DNA from: Streptosporangiaceae bacterium NEAU-GS5
Lineage (GTDB): Bacteria; Actinomycetota; Actinomycetes; Streptosporangiales; Streptosporangiaceae
DNA length: 64,000 bases
Reading direction: 5' to 3'
Assembly (NCBI GenBank): GCA_017592665.1
Contig: JAGFNW010000001.1
Span: 620,001-684,000, forward strand
How positions within the stretch are numbered: position 1 is the stretch's first letter; the number at the start of each line of letters is the position of its first letter. Position numbers and translations under genes: made by a program. Under the pieces are notes generated by a model. It did not search any database. It was not told where the DNA came from and saw only the letters and a list, made by a program, of their open reading frames with translations. Below, piece by piece: positions 16,580-25,551 of the stretch.

Positions 16580-18382
16580 GTGGGGTCGACGCGGCACTCA
16601 ACGGCGAACACGGCCGCGCCCGGCTTCGAGATCAGAATCCCCGGCTGGTTCCGCAAGGACTACGTACGGCTCGCCGCGTTCGCGTTGATCGCGGCGAGCC
16701 TCGTCTGGAAGGGCAGCCTGTTCGCCCGGGGCTACTTCTTCGGCGACGACTTCAACTTCGTCGCGCGCGCCTCGGAGCAGGGTTTCGGCTTCGACTACCT
16801 GACCTCCTCGTACGGGCCGAAGCTGCTGCCGGTCGGGTTCGCGGTCGCCTGGGTGGTGACCCGCCTCGGCGTCTACGACTGGACGCTCGCCTGGGCCGCG
16901 CTGCTCGCGCTCCAGGCCGCCACGTCGTTCGCGGTCTACCGGATGCTGCGCACGATCTTCGGCGCCCGCGCGGGCATCGTCCTACCGCTGGCGTTCTACC
17001 TGTTCACCCCGCTGACCCTGCCCGGTCTGCTGTGGTGGGCGGCGGGCCTGGAAAGCGTCCCGCTGCAGCTGGCGATCGCGCTGGCGCTCACCTCCCATGT
17101 GCTGTGGGTCAGGACCGGACGCCTGCCGCACGCCGTCGCCGCCTGCTGCTGGCTGGTGCTCGGGTTCGCCTCGTACTTCCTCAAGGCGGCCGTCGCCATC
17201 CCGCTGCTCGCGCTGCTGGTGACCCTGGCCTACGAGGGCGGCAGGCCGGCGCTGCGCCACGCGGTGCCGCTGTGGACGGCCTACGCGGCGGTCTTCATCC
17301 CGTGCGCGGTCCTCTACGCCGCACGCGCCGACACGAGCGACCAGCCCGTCGTCGTTCCTCCGCTCGACGACAGCCTGCTGTTCCTCGGCCGGCTCCTCGG
17401 GCGCACCTATCCTTCGGTCGCGGTGGGCGGCCCCGGCGGCTGGCTCGGCGGCCTGGCCGATCCGACCGCCCTCGTCCAGGTGGTGGCGGTGGCGCTGCTG
17501 CTCGGATTCGCGCTGTTCACGATCGTCCGGCGGCCCGGCGCGTGGCGCGCCTGGGCCATCCTCGTGGCGTACCTGGTGCTCGTCGACTATCTGCCGGTGC
17601 TGCTCGGCCGGGGCACGTTCGAGCTGCAGGCGCTGGAGCCGCGCTATCTCGCGGACGCGGCGCTCGCGACCGCGCTCTGCGCCGCCTTCGCGACGCTGAC
17701 GGACACCGGCGAACGGGCCGCGATCGGCCGGCTGGCACCGGTCGTCGGCCTGCTGACCGGCGCGTTCCTGGTCGCGTCGTTCCTGTCGGGCGAGACGTAC
17801 GCCGGCGGCTTCGAGGCCCAGCGCGTCAAGGCCGAGACGTACATGAACACGGCACGGGCCACGCTCGCGGCGCTGCCGCCCACCACCGACCTCTATCCGC
17901 AGCGGCTCCCCACCGACGTACTGGTCTACGCGGGCGTCGGGGAGGCCAACCTCAGCACGCACATCCTCAGCCCGCTCGCGCCGCCCGCGCTGCGGGAGCG
18001 GATGCGCCATCCGCGCCCGAGCGCCACCCCGAAGATGCTCGACCCGCAGGGCAGGCTCACCGGGTTCCACGTGTGCTGCGGCTACATCGTGCCGGACCAG
18101 GGGACCCGCTGCTTCCCCGCGTCGGGCGGGGCCATCACGATCGCGTTCGGGTCCAGCGGCGACCCCGAGGTGGGCGGCTTCCACTACCTGGACGGCGTCG
18201 CGGGAACGGCGACGGTCCAGGTCGGCGACGTCGCCTTCGACGTCCCCATCGGGGCGGGCGACGGATCGGCGTACTTCCCCCTGGAGGAGAAGGGCTCCGC
18301 GCTCGTGGTGAAGCCCAATCCGCCGCTCACTCAGCTGTGCGTCAACGCCGCCGTGCTCGGCGCGGCCGGGCCCTCCTCGTGA
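16580..18382 (+). CDS. DDF-family polytopic protein 1, candidate GT-C glycosyltransferase
   Basis: This 600-aa membrane protein is one of four paralogs in the window. After the first TM helix comes GYFFGDDFNFVARASEQG (about residues 50-67), placing a DD pair in the first exoplasmic loop where GT-C enzymes keep their catalytic acid. Shared blocks follow: YGPKLLPVGFAVAWVVTRLGV (about 78-98), LPLAFYLFTPLTLPGLLWWAAGLESVPLQ, and LEPRYLADAALA near 355. About 11-12 TM helices end near residue 400. A C-terminal exoplasmic domain of some 200 residues has conserved cysteines (VCCGYI, RCFPASGG, LCVNAAV) that could form a disulfide. It overlaps the next paralog by GTGA. The family has no name I recognise; glycosyl transfer from a polyprenyl-phosphate sugar is inference. 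Confidence 0.75.
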   Translation: MGSTRHSTANTAAPGFEIRIPGWFRKDYVRLAAFALIAASLVWKGSLFARGYFFGDDFNFVARASEQGFGFDYLTSSYGPKLLPVGFAVAWVVTRLGVYDWTLAWAALLALQAATSFAVYRMLRTIFGARAGIVLPLAFYLFTPLTLPGLLWWAAGLESVPLQLAIALALTSHVLWVRTGRLPHAVAACCWLVLGFASYFLKAAVAIPLLALLVTLAYEGGRPALRHAVPLWTAYAAVFIPCAVLYAARADTSDQPVVVPPLDDSLLFLGRLLGRTYPSVAVGGPGGWLGGLADPTALVQVVAVALLLGFALFTIVRRPGAWRAWAILVAYLVLVDYLPVLLGRGTFELQALEPRYLADAALATALCAAFATLTDTGERAAIGRLAPVVGLLTGAFLVASFLSGETYAGGFEAQRVKAETYMNTARATLAALPPTTDLYPQRLPTDVLVYAGVGEANLSTHILSPLAPPALRERMRHPRPSATPKMLDPQGRLTGFHVCCGYIVPDQGTRCFPASGGAITIAFGSSGDPEVGGFHYLDGVAGTATVQVGDVAFDVPIGAGDGSAYFPLEEKGSALVVKPNPPLTQLCVNAAVLGAAGPSS

Positions 18383-20193
18383 CAGAAAGCCCGTCCGTGA
18401 CACATGACCTGACCATCGAGGTGCCGATTCCCTCCTGGGCCCGGCCGATCCTCCGCGACCGCGTACGCGTGCTGGCCGTCCTGATGGGGCTCGTCTCGCT
18501 GGGCTGGCAGGGATATCTGCTCAGTCGTTCCTACTTCCACAAGGACGACTTCCGGATCATCACCTGGTCCGCGGAGAACGGCCTCGACCTGGACTTCCTC
18601 TTCCGGTCCAACCACGGCCAGCTCATGCCGGGCGGGCTCGGGCTGACCTGGCTGCTCACGCGGCTCGAGCCGTACAACTGGAACCTCCACATGGGCGCGC
18701 TGCTCCTCATGCAGGGCGCCGCCTATGTGGCGGTCTACGTCCTGCTGCGGCGGCTCTTCGGGGCGCGCCGCGCGATCCTGCTCCCCTTCGGCCTGTACGT
18801 CTTCGCCCCGGTGGTCATCACCGACCTGCTCTGGTATTCGGCCGGGAAGTCGAGCGTGCCGGTCCAGCTCGCCATGGCCGGGGCGCTGGCCGCGCATGTG
18901 AGCTTCCTGCGGTCGGGGCGGCGCCGCCACGCCGTCGCCGCGCTCGCGTGGATCGTGTTCGGCCTGCTGTTCTACCTCAAGGTGCTGCTGCTGCCGCTCG
19001 TCCTCGCGGCCGTCACCATCCTGTACGGCTCGCTCATCGCCAAACCCCGGTTCAAGGTGTTCGCGGCCTGGTGGTACTGGCTGGCCCAGGCGGCGCTGAT
19101 GGGCGGCTACGTGGCGCTCTACACGCTGCTCGGGATCGCCAAGGGCTCCTATGTCCCGATCGGGACCGACCACCCCATCGGCCCCGTCGCGTACACGGTC
19201 CGGGTGCTCGCCGAGAACTTCGTCCCATCGGCCACCGGAGGCCCGCTGCGCTGGCAGACCGGGGTGGGCTGGGCCAACGCCGACCCGCCGGCCCTGGTCG
19301 TGTGGGCCGCATGCGTCATCGCCCTGGCCGCGATCGTGGTGAGCGTGCGTTACCGGCGGCACGCGGCCCGAGCCTGGGGCCTGCTGCTCGGCTGGGTGAT
19401 CTTCGTGGACGCGGGGCTCACCTGGGTGGCGCGGGCGTCGGAGATGTCGGGCTGGGAGCCGCGTTACACGGCGGACGCGTTCCCGTTGCTCGCCGTGTGC
19501 GCCGGGCTGGCCTTCCTGCCGCTGGCCGGGGAGGCCGTGCCGTACAGGAGGCAGCTGCCCGAGCCGCCCGTGCGCGGATTCGCGATCGGGCTGGTCGCGG
19601 GGGTGTTCGTGATCGGCTCGGCCGCGTCGACCGTGGCGTACCTGCCGTGGCTCATGGTGGACGACCACGTGGCCTACATGGCCAACGCGCGGGCGGCGCT
19701 GCGGACCGCGCCGCCCGGCACGGACATCTATCCGCGCCCGCTGCCACCGGCGATCCAGCACGAGCAGCCCGACCGCAGCGAGCTGACCTCGCGGGCGCTG
19801 GCCCCGATCGCGCCACCGGCGCTCGCGGCGCGGATGCGGGACCCGCGTCCGTCGGCCCATCCCGTGGTCGTCGGCGACGACGGGAAGCTGACCCCGATGA
19901 CGCTGTTCGGAGGGCTGCTCGTGTCGAAGACGTGCTATCCGTCGTATGCGATCCCGCTGAAGACGGCCGGTGGGCCCGACGTGTTCGGCGCCGTCAACTA
20001 CGAGGCGGCGGCTGCCGTCGTCGCGACGGCGACGGTCGGGGGCGAGCGGATAAAGCTGCCGCTCACGGCCGGCTCTGGCACGATCTACTTCCCGATCCGC
20101 CACGACACGACCTCGATGGCGATCTCCGCCCCTGGGGTCTCGGTGTGCGTGAACGCCGTGGCGGCCGGAGCCCCGGTGCCGGTGCGTCGATGA
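18379..20193 (+). CDS. DDF-family polytopic protein 2, candidate GT-C glycosyltransferase
   Basis: This 604-aa protein starts at the GTG at 18379, overlapping the previous stop (GTGA). Earlier in-frame starts lie inside the upstream gene. N-terminal features are SRSYFHKDDFRIITWSAENG (DD pair, first exoplasmic loop), then HGQLMPGGLGLTWLLTRLEPYNW, LPFGLYVFAPVVITDLLWYSAGKSSVPVQ and GWEPRYTADAFP. About 12 TM helices are followed by an exoplasmic C-terminal domain with TSRALAPIAPPAL, KTCYPSYAIPLK and a terminal VCVNAV. The last two regions each supply one Cys, as in the other three paralogs. Translational coupling to paralog 1 upstream and to the GT2-GtrA fusion downstream (ATGA) suggests one machine. 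Function inferred as envelope sugar transferase. Confidence 0.75.
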   Translation: MTESPSVTHDLTIEVPIPSWARPILRDRVRVLAVLMGLVSLGWQGYLLSRSYFHKDDFRIITWSAENGLDLDFLFRSNHGQLMPGGLGLTWLLTRLEPYNWNLHMGALLLMQGAAYVAVYVLLRRLFGARRAILLPFGLYVFAPVVITDLLWYSAGKSSVPVQLAMAGALAAHVSFLRSGRRRHAVAALAWIVFGLLFYLKVLLLPLVLAAVTILYGSLIAKPRFKVFAAWWYWLAQAALMGGYVALYTLLGIAKGSYVPIGTDHPIGPVAYTVRVLAENFVPSATGGPLRWQTGVGWANADPPALVVWAACVIALAAIVVSVRYRRHAARAWGLLLGWVIFVDAGLTWVARASEMSGWEPRYTADAFPLLAVCAGLAFLPLAGEAVPYRRQLPEPPVRGFAIGLVAGVFVIGSAASTVAYLPWLMVDDHVAYMANARAALRTAPPGTDIYPRPLPPAIQHEQPDRSELTSRALAPIAPPALAARMRDPRPSAHPVVVGDDGKLTPMTLFGGLLVSKTCYPSYAIPLKTAGGPDVFGAVNYEAAAAVVATATVGGERIKLPLTAGSGTIYFPIRHDTTSMAISAPGVSVCVNAVAAGAPVPVRR

Positions 20194-22415
20194 CCGCCCT
20201 GTCCGTGATCATCCCGACGCGGAACGAGCGGGAGAACGTCGCGCTCGTCCTCGACCGGCTGCTGGCCTGTGTCGATGCCGTCGACGACGTGGACGTCGAG
20301 GTCATCGTGGTGGACGACAGCGACGACGACACACCGGACCAGGTCGCCGCGTACCCGGTCAGGATCGAGCACCGGCCGCCCGCGGACAGGATCGGTGGGC
20401 TGGGCGGCGCGGTGATGGCCGGCGTGCGGCTCGCGCGCGGCCGGTGGATCCTGGTCATGGACGGCGACCTGCAGCATCCGCCGGAGGTCGCGATCCGGCT
20501 GGCCAAGGCGGCCATGGAAAGCGACGCCGACGTCGTGATCGGCACCCGCTACGCGGGCAGGAACACCGGGCTCGACGGCGCCACCCGGCTGTTCACCGCC
20601 TACTCGGCGCTCGGGCTGGCCAAGGCCCTGTTCCCACGCCGGCTCGCGGCCGTCAGCGACCCGCTGAGCGGGCTGTTCGCATTCCGGCGCGACGCGATCG
20701 ACCTCGACCGGATGCGCCCGCAGGGCTTCGCCGTCCTGCTCGACCTGCTGCTGCGCCATCCCGGGCTGCGGATCGCCGAGGCCGGTTTCGCCGCCGGGCC
20801 GCGCAACGCCGGCCGGTCGAAGGCCTCGTTCGGCCAGGGCGTGGTGTTCCTGCGGCATCTCCTGCGGCTGCGCCGCCACCGGCTGGCCGGGCAGCTGCGC
20901 CACCGTACGGGAGGCTCGCGGCTGCGCGAGCTCGGCCGCATGGTGGCCTTCGGGCTGGTGGGCCTGTCCGGGCTGGGGGTCAACACGGCCGCCCTGTGGG
21001 TGCTGTACGACCGGCTCGGCCTGCACCACCTGCTGGGGGTGTGCCTGGCCACGATCGCCTCGACCACGTGGAACTTCGCGCTCACGGACGCGGTCCTCTA
21101 CCGGCGCGGGCCCGGTCGCGCGGCGAGGTTCTGGCGGTTCGCGCTGGTCAACGCGGGGCTACTGGTGCCACGGCTGCCGGTCGTCGAGATGTTGGTGCGG
21201 GCCGGGGTGAACGTGTACGTGGCCAACGTCGTCACGCTGTCGGCGCTCTTCCTGCTCCGTTTCCTGATCAGCGACCGGGTCATCTACGGCGCGGACGCCC
21301 AGCGGCGCGACCCCGTACGGACACTGGTCGACCTCGGCCCTCCCCTGGCGTCCCGGACCCGCTACGCGTACCTTCCGTATCGGTATGACGTGTGGGGGCT
21401 GGTCCGCATCGGGTCCCAGATCATGCTGCCCGAACTGGAGTACTTCCGGGCGCCCCGGCTGGGCGCCGACCAGGTCGACATCACCGTGCGGGTCGGCGAC
21501 GTCGGCGGTCGGAGACCACGCCACCGCGCCACCATGACCCGCCACGTGGGCCACGACGTGCTCCGCTACGAAGAGCATCTGGGCCGCCTCGGCGCCAACT
21601 TCCGGCTGGAGCTCGGCCCCGTGACCGACGTCGTCGTCGGCCCTCTGCTGGCGCACTCGCCGCACGTCGTCTACACCAACATCGTCGAGGCGCTGCTCCG
21701 CTTCACCCTCGTGTCACGCGGCCACATGCTGCTGCACTCGGCGACCGTCAGCCTCGACGGAGTCGGGATCATGCTGTCCGCGCTCACCGACACCGGGAAG
21801 ACGGCCACCGTTCTCCACCTCGTCCGCGACCACGGCGCGGTCTTCCTGTCGGACGACATGACGGTGATCGACGCCTCCGGGAGGGCGTACGCGTTCCCGA
21901 AGCCGCTGACGATCAGCTCGCACACGCTGCGTGCCGTACAGGCCGAGGATCTGACGCCGCGCGAGTGGCGGCGGCTGCGCTTCCAGAGCCGGCTGCACTC
22001 CAAGGGCGGCCGGTCGCTGGCGCTCCGGCTGGCCAGGTTCAATTTGCCGATCATGGGCATGAACGCGCTCGTCCAGATGATCGTGCCGCCGCCCAAGTAC
22101 AGCGTGGACCGGCTCGTGCCGTGCCGGATCGGCGACTCGGCCCAGGTCACCGAGCTGTTCGTGATCGAGCGCGGCCCCTCTGGCGAGACCGCGCTCGACC
22201 CGGCGGACGCCATGGAGCGCCTGCTGCGCAACACCGACGACGCGTACGGCTTCCCGCCTTTCAGCCACCTCGCCACCGCGCTCGGCTACGAGCGGCTGCG
22301 CGAGCAGGAGCGGGAGATCCTGTCCGGCTTCCTCGCCGGGGTCCGGGGCCGGGTGGTCGCGTCCGACCGATTCGGCTGGTCGGACGCGATCCGTGGTCAC
22401 TTGACCAGACTGTAG
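20190..22415 (+). CDS. GT2 (DPM1-like) - GtrA - P-loop (HPr-kinase-like) fusion protein
   Basis: This 741-aa three-domain protein has its start fixed by the ATGA overlap at 20190. Residues 1-240 are a GT2 polyprenyl-phosphate sugar synthase (LSVIIPTRNERENVALVLDR; EVIVVDDSDDDTPDQV; MDGDLQHPPE; VIGTRYAGRN). Residues 250-368 are a GtrA domain with four TM helices (MVAFGLVGLSGLGVNTAALW, TWNFALTD, FLLRFLISDRVIYG), associated with flipping undecaprenyl-phosphate sugars. Residues 370-741 are soluble, with a Walker A-like ALTDTGKT at about 530 and VFLSDDMTVI at about 552, the layout of HPr-kinase-like proteins. The first two domains predict synthesis and flipping of a polyprenyl-phosphate hexose. The role of the third, perhaps phosphorylation or nucleotide sensing, is unknown. 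Fusion of all three is uncommon. Confidence 0.85.
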   Translation: MTALSVIIPTRNERENVALVLDRLLACVDAVDDVDVEVIVVDDSDDDTPDQVAAYPVRIEHRPPADRIGGLGGAVMAGVRLARGRWILVMDGDLQHPPEVAIRLAKAAMESDADVVIGTRYAGRNTGLDGATRLFTAYSALGLAKALFPRRLAAVSDPLSGLFAFRRDAIDLDRMRPQGFAVLLDLLLRHPGLRIAEAGFAAGPRNAGRSKASFGQGVVFLRHLLRLRRHRLAGQLRHRTGGSRLRELGRMVAFGLVGLSGLGVNTAALWVLYDRLGLHHLLGVCLATIASTTWNFALTDAVLYRRGPGRAARFWRFALVNAGLLVPRLPVVEMLVRAGVNVYVANVVTLSALFLLRFLISDRVIYGADAQRRDPVRTLVDLGPPLASRTRYAYLPYRYDVWGLVRIGSQIMLPELEYFRAPRLGADQVDITVRVGDVGGRRPRHRATMTRHVGHDVLRYEEHLGRLGANFRLELGPVTDVVVGPLLAHSPHVVYTNIVEALLRFTLVSRGHMLLHSATVSLDGVGIMLSALTDTGKTATVLHLVRDHGAVFLSDDMTVIDASGRAYAFPKPLTISSHTLRAVQAEDLTPREWRRLRFQSRLHSKGGRSLALRLARFNLPIMGMNALVQMIVPPPKYSVDRLVPCRIGDSAQVTELFVIERGPSGETALDPADAMERLLRNTDDAYGFPPFSHLATALGYERLREQEREILSGFLAGVRGRVVASDRFGWSDAIRGHLTRL

Positions 22416-23233
22416 AACGTGTCGGCGATGTTGCCGTAGCCGTGGCCCTTCGGCAGCCACACGCCGGGCACGTTGGCGATCCATGAGCGGGCGACCACGT
22501 CCCACACGGTGCGCGGCCAGCCGTACGGGGTGTCCTCGGTCCAGTCGTTGCACCGCCAGTCCTTGCAGACGTCGGCCAGCTTGAAGCCCCAGGTCCCGTA
22601 GTTAAGCTTCATCTTCAGGTTGAGGGTTTGGTTGACCAGCACCGACTGCTTGGCCTGCGACTTGCCGTCGTCGCCGAGCAGCCAGGCCACCACGGCGGGG
22701 TTGTACCAGTTCATGCCGAGCAGCGTGGTCTTGCCGGCGGCCGCCAGCTTGATCCCCCCGGTGACCTGCGGCATGTAGAGGCCGGCCGAGAGCAGGCCCT
22801 TGAGCATGCACGCGATGTCGGCGCCCGTGGGCGTGATGCAGCCGTAGACCTCCTGCGCGCCGATGCTGATCGTCACGTAGCGGACCTTCGCCCCGTACTT
22901 CTTCAGGAACGCGCGCGCCGCCCCGAGCTGCGAGCTCGCCCCGCTGTACGAACACGACCCGCCGCTCACGAACGAGTGCGCCGTCTCACCGATGCAGCCG
23001 AGCTTGACCAGCTGCAGGTTGGGGTCGGCGGCCTTGAGCTTGGCGTACAGCTGGTCGGCGTAGCCCTCGGACGTCGCGGCCACCGCGTTGCCCGCACCCA
23101 CCGGCTGCGCGCCGACCGAGAGGGAGTCGCCCAGCGCGAGGTAGTACGTGGTGTCGGCGGCGTGGGCCGACGGCGCCACGAGCGCCAGCACGGCCGCGAT
23201 CAGAACCGCGGAGATCGTCGTTCGTCGGGGCAT
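22397..23233 (-). CDS. Secreted SGNH/GDSL-family hydrolase
   Basis: This 278-aa protein has a clear Sec signal peptide (MPRRTTISAVLIAAVLALVA..., cleavage likely after AHA at residue 25). The GDSL block is YYLALGDSLSVG with nucleophile Ser37, followed by a block III-like TISIGAQEVYGC (Gly/Glu in place of the usual GGND) and a C-terminal KGHGYGNIADTFYSLV supplying the histidine. Several Cys pairs suggest disulfides. Secreted SGNH enzymes deacylate lipids or remove acetyl groups from polysaccharides. Lying at the 3' end of the glycan operon on the other strand, it may de-esterify the envelope polymer, but a lipase role is equally possible. The 3' ends of this gene and the GT2 fusion overlap by 19 bp. 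Confidence 0.85.
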   Translation of the reverse strand: MPRRTTISAVLIAAVLALVAPSAHAADTTYYLALGDSLSVGAQPVGAGNAVAATSEGYADQLYAKLKAADPNLQLVKLGCIGETAHSFVSGGSCSYSGASSQLGAARAFLKKYGAKVRYVTISIGAQEVYGCITPTGADIACMLKGLLSAGLYMPQVTGGIKLAAAGKTTLLGMNWYNPAVVAWLLGDDGKSQAKQSVLVNQTLNLKMKLNYGTWGFKLADVCKDWRCNDWTEDTPYGWPRTVWDVVARSWIANVPGVWLPKGHGYGNIADTFYSLVK

Positions 23234-23420
23234 GCGTCGGTCCCTCCAAGCAGTGAGGGCACAGACGCTAGCCCCACCCCACCCCCGCCAATAGCGCCCC
23301 AGAACACATTTCTATAGCTCAACTTTGTCGCTATTGCGGAGATTTCGACGTGCTCAAGGGGCGTGGAACCGGGCGGAACGCCAGAGGGGTGGGATCTGAA
23401 TCGACTGTGGGAGGTATCGC

Positions 23421-23669
23421 GTGAACGTACGTCGAGCCATTGTGGCGGGGGCCGTCACCGGGCTGGTCTGTGCCGGCGCTCTCGTCGTCTCCAGCGCGGC
23501 CCAGGCGCTGCCCGTCAACGGGTCGTGCGGCGTCTACAACGCCAACCTCCGGTACGACCGGGCGGGGCTGAACCGCGCACACGCGAGCGGCGACCAGCAT
23601 CTGATCAACTACTATCGCGAGCAGTACAACAACGACTACCTCGACGCCTACCGCGCCGGCTGCGTCTGA
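23421..23669 (+). CDS. Small secreted protein of unknown function
   Basis: This 82-aa protein has a GTG start with GGGAGG 7 nt upstream. It carries a Sec signal peptide of about 30 residues (MNVRRAIVAGAVTGLVCAGALV..., cleavage near SSAAQA) and a mature part of roughly 50 residues rich in Tyr, Asn and Asp (NLRYDRAGLNRAH, INYYREQYNNDYLDAYRAG). It contains two Cys, one at each end of the mature region, which could close a disulfide. No family is recognised. It sits alone between two leftward genes, directly downstream of the SGNH hydrolase promoter. Confidence 0.7.
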   Translation: MNVRRAIVAGAVTGLVCAGALVVSSAAQALPVNGSCGVYNANLRYDRAGLNRAHASGDQHLINYYREQYNNDYLDAYRAGCV

Positions 23670-23692
23670 CCGCGGCAGCGGGCTGAAGAGGC

Positions 23693-25507
23693 CTAGGAGG
23701 GTTCGGGGGCGCCGAAGGCGGCGGCTTTGAGGCAGAACGACGGACCGGCCGGGGTCACGCGCAGGCCCTGGCCGGCTCCGGGGTGGGGGAAGTAGACGAC
23801 CCGGCTCTGCGGGGCGGCCGGCAGGTCGAGGTGGATGTTGACGGCGCCGAGGGCCACGTCGACGGCGGCGGGCGCCGTGGAGGTGTAGCCGAGGGCGGCG
23901 ACGCCCTCTGGGCCGCCGGCCGACTCCACGGGGAAGGTCACCGCGCCGTCCTTCAGCGGGTAGCAGCGGCTCTTGGCCGTGTCGAAGTAGCCGAAGACCC
24001 GCAGCATGGGCACCAGGCGGCCGACGTCGTCGAAGACGTACGGCTTGGCGGTGAGGCCGGGGTCCTCCAGGCGCGCCGGATCGGCGGCGAGCGGGGCCAG
24101 CAGGTGGGAGCTGAGCCGCCGGTTGCCGTTCCAGGGCAGGACGGCGTAGTCGGGCAGCGGCCGGGCGTAGACGGTCGCGTCGGCGGGGAGCGTGCCGATG
24201 GTGGCCCGCACGTTGTCCATGTAGGCGCGGATGCGGTCGGCGGCGACGAGGGTCTTGCCGTAGGCGTTGACCGAGTAGAGCGACAGCCCCACGAACACGA
24301 CCGTGACCAGGGCCGTGGCGAGCGGCATGGCCTCCGGCCAGGGCTTCCGGTAGGGCTCGCGCTCGTCGCGGAGCGGGAGCATGGCGAACGCCAGGCAGAT
24401 GGCGAAGACGATGGCCGCGTCGGCGACGTAGCGGGTCTCGGTGCCGACGAGGGAGGTGTAGCGGCCGCGGGCGAGCACGGTCGGGAACGCGTCGGCCGCG
24501 AGCACCCAGAGCGCCGCGATGACCCAGGCCCGCCAGGCGTGCCGCCGATAGAGCACGGTCAGCGCGACGACGAGCACCAGCGCGATCCAGGCCGCGGCGA
24601 TCATCACGGGCGGCGGGTCGGCCAGGCCGCCCGTGCCGGCGAGGCCGCCCCACTGCACGGGGCCGCCGACGACGCCAGTGGGGAACGTCCGGCCCAGCAT
24701 CCAGCCGAGCAGCCCGACCGTCACGTCGGCTTTCGGCGCCCCGGCGCCCTCGTCGCCGGCCGTGCCCTGCTGCAGGACGTAGAGCACGGCGTACGCGGCC
24801 AGGACGGCCCCGTAGACGGCCCACACGCGGGTCCGCAGCTCGCGCAGCACGGCGCGCAGCCACGGCCCCTCACGCAGGAAGGCCGTGGACACGGCGAAGG
24901 TGAGGAGCGGGACGAACACGCCCTTCGTCGAGAAGGCCATGCCGACCAGGGCCCACGCCAGCCCGCGCCAGGCATGCCGCCGCTCCCCCGTCCGCATGTA
25001 CGTCACGTGCGCGGCCAGCGAGAAGGCGATGGCGACCTGCAGCGGCACGGCGTTCAGGGCGGCGGACCACCAGCTCAGGGCGGGCACGGTCAGCGGCGAG
25101 AAGCAGTAGACGGCCAGCGGCACGAGAACGCCCGGCCGGTCGCCGAACGCCCGGCGGAGCAGCACCAGCAGCCCGGCCGAGGCGGCCCCCTGCAGGGCCA
25201 GCATGACGCCCGCCACCAGCGTCCAGTTGTACGCGGCGATCCGCGACAGCGCCCACACCAGCGCGAGCGCCCCCGGCATCAGGTGCCCCTTGTGCACCCG
25301 CATCAGGTAGTCCCAGGTCAGGCCATGCTCGTACGCGTCGCCGACGAACAGGAAGTCGTCCTCGATGAAGTACGACTTGGCCATCACCGCCGTCTTGATC
25401 AGCAAAGACACCGCGATGATCAGGCAGCCGACGAGGACCACGGGACCCCAGCGGAAACTGACGCGCACAGAGATCGTGGCCGGCTGCTCCTGCCGCACTT
25501 CGGTCAT
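23693..25507 (-). CDS. DDF-family polytopic protein 3, candidate GT-C glycosyltransferase
   Basis: This 604-aa protein uses the ATG at 25507, which has GGGAGA 7 nt upstream; an in-frame ATG 27 codons earlier has no ribosome binding site and would overlap the divergent gene. It shares the paralog blocks: KSYFIEDDFLFVGDAYEHG, KGHLMPGALALVWALSRIAAYNW, LAVYCFSPLTVPALSWWSAALNAVPLQ, TETRYVADAAIV, and in the exoplasmic C-terminal domain SHLLAPLAADPA, KSRCYPLKDG and a final FCLKAAAFGAPEPS. Around 12 TM helices are predicted. It is transcribed away from a divergent methyltransferase across 44 bp, so it is probably not in the long leftward operon and has its own promoter. Its length is identical to paralog 2. 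Confidence 0.75.
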   Translation of the reverse strand: MTEVRQEQPATISVRVSFRWGPVVLVGCLIIAVSLLIKTAVMAKSYFIEDDFLFVGDAYEHGLTWDYLMRVHKGHLMPGALALVWALSRIAAYNWTLVAGVMLALQGAASAGLLVLLRRAFGDRPGVLVPLAVYCFSPLTVPALSWWSAALNAVPLQVAIAFSLAAHVTYMRTGERRHAWRGLAWALVGMAFSTKGVFVPLLTFAVSTAFLREGPWLRAVLRELRTRVWAVYGAVLAAYAVLYVLQQGTAGDEGAGAPKADVTVGLLGWMLGRTFPTGVVGGPVQWGGLAGTGGLADPPPVMIAAAWIALVLVVALTVLYRRHAWRAWVIAALWVLAADAFPTVLARGRYTSLVGTETRYVADAAIVFAICLAFAMLPLRDEREPYRKPWPEAMPLATALVTVVFVGLSLYSVNAYGKTLVAADRIRAYMDNVRATIGTLPADATVYARPLPDYAVLPWNGNRRLSSHLLAPLAADPARLEDPGLTAKPYVFDDVGRLVPMLRVFGYFDTAKSRCYPLKDGAVTFPVESAGGPEGVAALGYTSTAPAAVDVALGAVNIHLDLPAAPQSRVVYFPHPGAGQGLRVTPAGPSFCLKAAAFGAPEPS

Positions 25508-25551
25508 GGCATCTCCCTGCACACTGCAACAGGTTCTATATACTCCGCCAC

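Noticed and set aside
16982..18403. 473-codon minus-strand frame opposite DDF paralog 1
   Set aside because: Antisense shadow; hydrophilic, Arg/Glu-rich and lacking a ribosome binding site, whereas the plus strand gives a structured membrane protein.
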